Origin: Aquincola tertiaricarbonis
Lineage (GTDB): Bacteria > Pseudomonadota > Gammaproteobacteria > Burkholderiales > Burkholderiaceae_C
Length of the DNA stretch: 58,671 bases
Direction: 5' to 3'
Assembly (NCBI RefSeq): GCF_000969605.1
Contig: NZ_JZUE01000031.1
Coordinates: forward strand, 1-58,671
The notes under the pieces are model-generated. The model was not told the origin of the DNA and did not search any database. It saw only the letters and a program-made list of their open reading frames with translations. Positions within the stretch are counted from its first letter, which is position 1; each line of letters opens with the position of its first letter. Positions 57,543 through 58,671 of this stretch are shown here, piece by piece. Made by a program: the position numbers and the translations under genes.

Positions 57543-57967
57543 GGCGACACCTCGTTCGGACTGTTGGCGTTCTTCACGGTGAAGTGGTGCAGCGTGGCCG
57601 GCAAGGCCAGCAGCGGCACCATCGCCACCGCGCGCCAGGCCAGCAGCCCGGCCGCGGCCAGGTTCACCACCAGCACCAGCACCATGGTCCAGATCGGCGA
57701 CCAGCCGGCCACCTGCACCAGCATCAGCACCACCGCGGCCCACAGCGCGATCCAGCCCGTCAGGGCCACCACCGCGGCCAGCACCAGCAGCGCGATGATC
57801 TTGGGCAGCACGTCACGGGCGCGGCGCAGCTCCAGGGCCAGCAGGTGCACACGGGCGCTGAGCGCCGCCGCGGCTTCCTGCAACAGGCCCTGGATGCCGG
57901 CAGGCAAGCCTGCCAGGCCCTGGCGCGTGCCGCCGTCAGGGGGTGGGGAGCCGGGGGAACGGTTCAT
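57539..57967 (-). CDS. Phage-holin-superfamily/YqjE-like membrane protein
   Basis: A 142-residue protein with an amphipathic N-terminal helix (GLLQEAAAALSARVHLLALEL), two membrane helices (~62-105) and a short C-terminal tail. This is the YqjE (holin superfamily III) pattern, found in stress-induced envelope operons; it is not evidence of a prophage. The start at 57967 has AAAGG upstream; the frame is open further 5'. A sigma-54-like element lies 63 bp upstream. The next gene is the YqjK-like one. Confidence 0.82.
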   Translation of the reverse strand: MNRSPGSPPPDGGTRQGLAGLPAGIQGLLQEAAAALSARVHLLALELRRARDVLPKIIALLVLAAVVALTGWIALWAAVVLMLVQVAGWSPIWTMVLVLVVNLAAAGLLAWRAVAMVPLLALPATLHHFTVKNANSPNEVSP

Positions 57968-58030
57968 GCTGGCCTTTCGTCGTGGAATCGGGGACGCACG
58001 CACCTGATGGTCGTGCTTGATACACCTGTT

Positions 58031-58045
58031 GGCAATTCAAGTGCC
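58031..58045 (-). promoter_or_regulatory. Sigma-54-like element for the YqjE/YqjK-like genes
   Basis: On the minus strand GGCAC-TTGAA-TTGCC lies 63 bp before the start at 57967. Confidence 0.65.
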
Positions 58046-58122
58046 GACGTTCTTTGCAGGGCGAAACACTTCGGCGCCCGGGCCGGGTGCGGCAAAGATT
58101 GCCGCCGCGCCCGGTCCCTGGC

Positions 58123-58341
58123 TCAACGCTTGGTGCCGGTCTCGTCGGACTGGCCGATCACCCTCGTCTCGCCGGCCTCGGGCTTCAGCCCGCCGATGCC
58201 GCTGCCGCCATCGAAGCCCTCGCTCATGTTCTCGAGGGCGGCCTTGCTCTGTTCACTGTTGCGCTTGGCGGTGTCGTCCTCGCGCTTCTTGTCCTTGTCG
58301 CCCAGGTTGTCGGCGCCGCCTTGGCTGGTGGGGATGGTCAT
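58123..58341 (-). CDS. Small hydrophilic hypothetical protein
   Basis: A 72-residue, strongly charged protein: MTIPTSQGGADNLGDKDKKR, then SEQSKAALENMSEGFDGGSG and a short acidic tail. It is expected to be disordered with one weak helix. No family is recognised. It is the fourth small hydrophilic gene in the window with its own sigma-54-like element (41 bp upstream) and is divergent from a manganese catalase gene. Confidence 0.68.
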   Translation of the reverse strand: MTIPTSQGGADNLGDKDKKREDDTAKRNSEQSKAALENMSEGFDGGSGIGGLKPEAGETRVIGQSDETGTKR

Positions 58342-58382
58342 CGTGCTTCCTTCGTCTGTGGTGGGGGTATCGGGGCGGTCAA

Positions 58383-58397
58383 GGCAAACGGCCTGCC
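58383..58397 (-). promoter_or_regulatory. Sigma-54-like element for the 72-residue hydrophilic gene
   Basis: On the minus strand GGCAG-GCCGT-TTGCC lies 41 bp before the start at 58341. The -24 half deviates (G for C/T at the fifth base). Confidence 0.5.
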
Positions 58398-58425
58398 GCC
58401 CAGCACCGCAGGCCGCCGCGCCTGC

Positions 58426-58440
58426 GGAACGCGCATTGCC
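58426..58440 (+). promoter_or_regulatory. Sigma-54-like element for the manganese catalase gene
   Basis: GGAAC-GCGCA-TTGCC lies 68 bp before the start at 58509. Confidence 0.65.
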
Positions 58441-58508
58441 GTGAGGGGGCAGGCCTGCTCGCAGGCTCCGCGCAATCGATCGACGACACCACCCTTGAAG
58501 GAAGATTC

Positions 58509-58671
58509 ATGTTCGTTCACAACAAGCGACTCCAATACACCGTCCGCGTCAGCGAAAGCAACCCGGGCCTGGCCAACCTCATGCTGGAACAGTTCGGCGG
58601 CCCGCAGGGCGAGCTGGCCGCCGCCTGCCGCTACTTCACTCAGTACCTGGGAGAGGACGACCCGGGCCGCA
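58509..58671 (+). CDS. Manganese catalase (5' part only)
   Basis: The first 54 codons of a di-manganese catalase, which breaks down hydrogen peroxide without heme. RLQYTVRVSESNPGLANLML and EQFGGPQGELAAACRYFTQ are the diagnostic N-terminal motifs, with the first metal-ligand Glu in GPQGELAAA. The rest lies beyond the right edge. AAGGAAG precedes the ATG at 58509. It fits the stress-protection theme of the region (hemerythrins, DUF4142, dehydrogenases) and has a sigma-54-like element upstream. Confidence 0.93.
   Translation, partial: MFVHNKRLQYTVRVSESNPGLANLMLEQFGGPQGELAAACRYFTQYLGEDDPGR

Noticed and set aside
57539..57967. Holin-like protein as a sign of prophage.
   Set aside because: It belongs to the YqjE-like branch, sits with a YqjK-like gene, and no phage structural, lysis or integrase genes are nearby.

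Overview
The window is GC-rich (roughly 70%) chromosomal DNA. Gene content and protein style point to a betaproteobacterium of the order Burkholderiales, in the Rubrivivax/Sphaerotilus/Aquincola-like neighbourhood; this is inference and no rRNA is present. It holds 65 protein genes, packed with many 4-bp ATGA overlaps. I found no tRNA, rRNA, CRISPR array, insertion sequence or prophage, and no gene-free gap longer than about 200 bases.

Layout. 1-5.4 kb: metabolic and regulatory genes (ProQ/FinO RNA chaperone, Lrp regulator, Asp/Glu racemase, threonine ammonia-lyase, a lone receiver protein, an AlkB-like dioxygenase). 5.4-11.6 kb: a five-gene surface-glycan operon (GT25, DUF707 protein, MsbA-type exporter, GlfT2-like galactofuranosyltransferase, methyltransferase). 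11.5-16.9 kb: an NrtR-type regulator with a palindromic site, a divergent metallophosphatase, and small single genes. 16.9-28 kb: a glycosidase-glycosyltransferase fusion, a secreted PQQ-type sugar dehydrogenase fused to a PEBP domain, and UDP-galactopyranose mutase in one operon with a cyanide-insensitive bd-type oxidase. 28-32.7 kb: a very large CheB-CheR-PAS-kinase-receiver protein. 32.8-42.9 kb: stress-type genes (short-chain and zinc dehydrogenases, DUF4142, hemerythrin, small hydrophilic proteins), a carbamoyltransferase, and a foreign-looking two-gene DUF4365 cassette. 43.1-50.4 kb: a seven-gene glycosyltransferase operon ending in a UDP-glucuronate decarboxylase. 50.5-58.7 kb: a convergent operon (GT2, PIG-L deacetylase, host-attachment protein), a second DUF4142/hemerythrin set, YqjE/YqjK-like envelope proteins and the start of a manganese catalase.

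How it fits together. The strongest unifying signal is not a gene. Twenty-four copies of a 15-bp element, GG[ACT]A[CT]-N5-TTGC[CT] (one copy has GGCAG), lie between genes and point at gene or operon starts on both strands. The GG-N10-GC spacing is that of a sigma-54 (RpoN) -24/-12 promoter, with an unusual C after the -12 GC. The element precedes nearly every glycan operon and nearly every stress gene, and is missing from the early metabolic genes and from the DUF4365 cassette. The window therefore looks like one RpoN-controlled surface-polysaccharide plus stress-protection region. The activator protein is not in the window.
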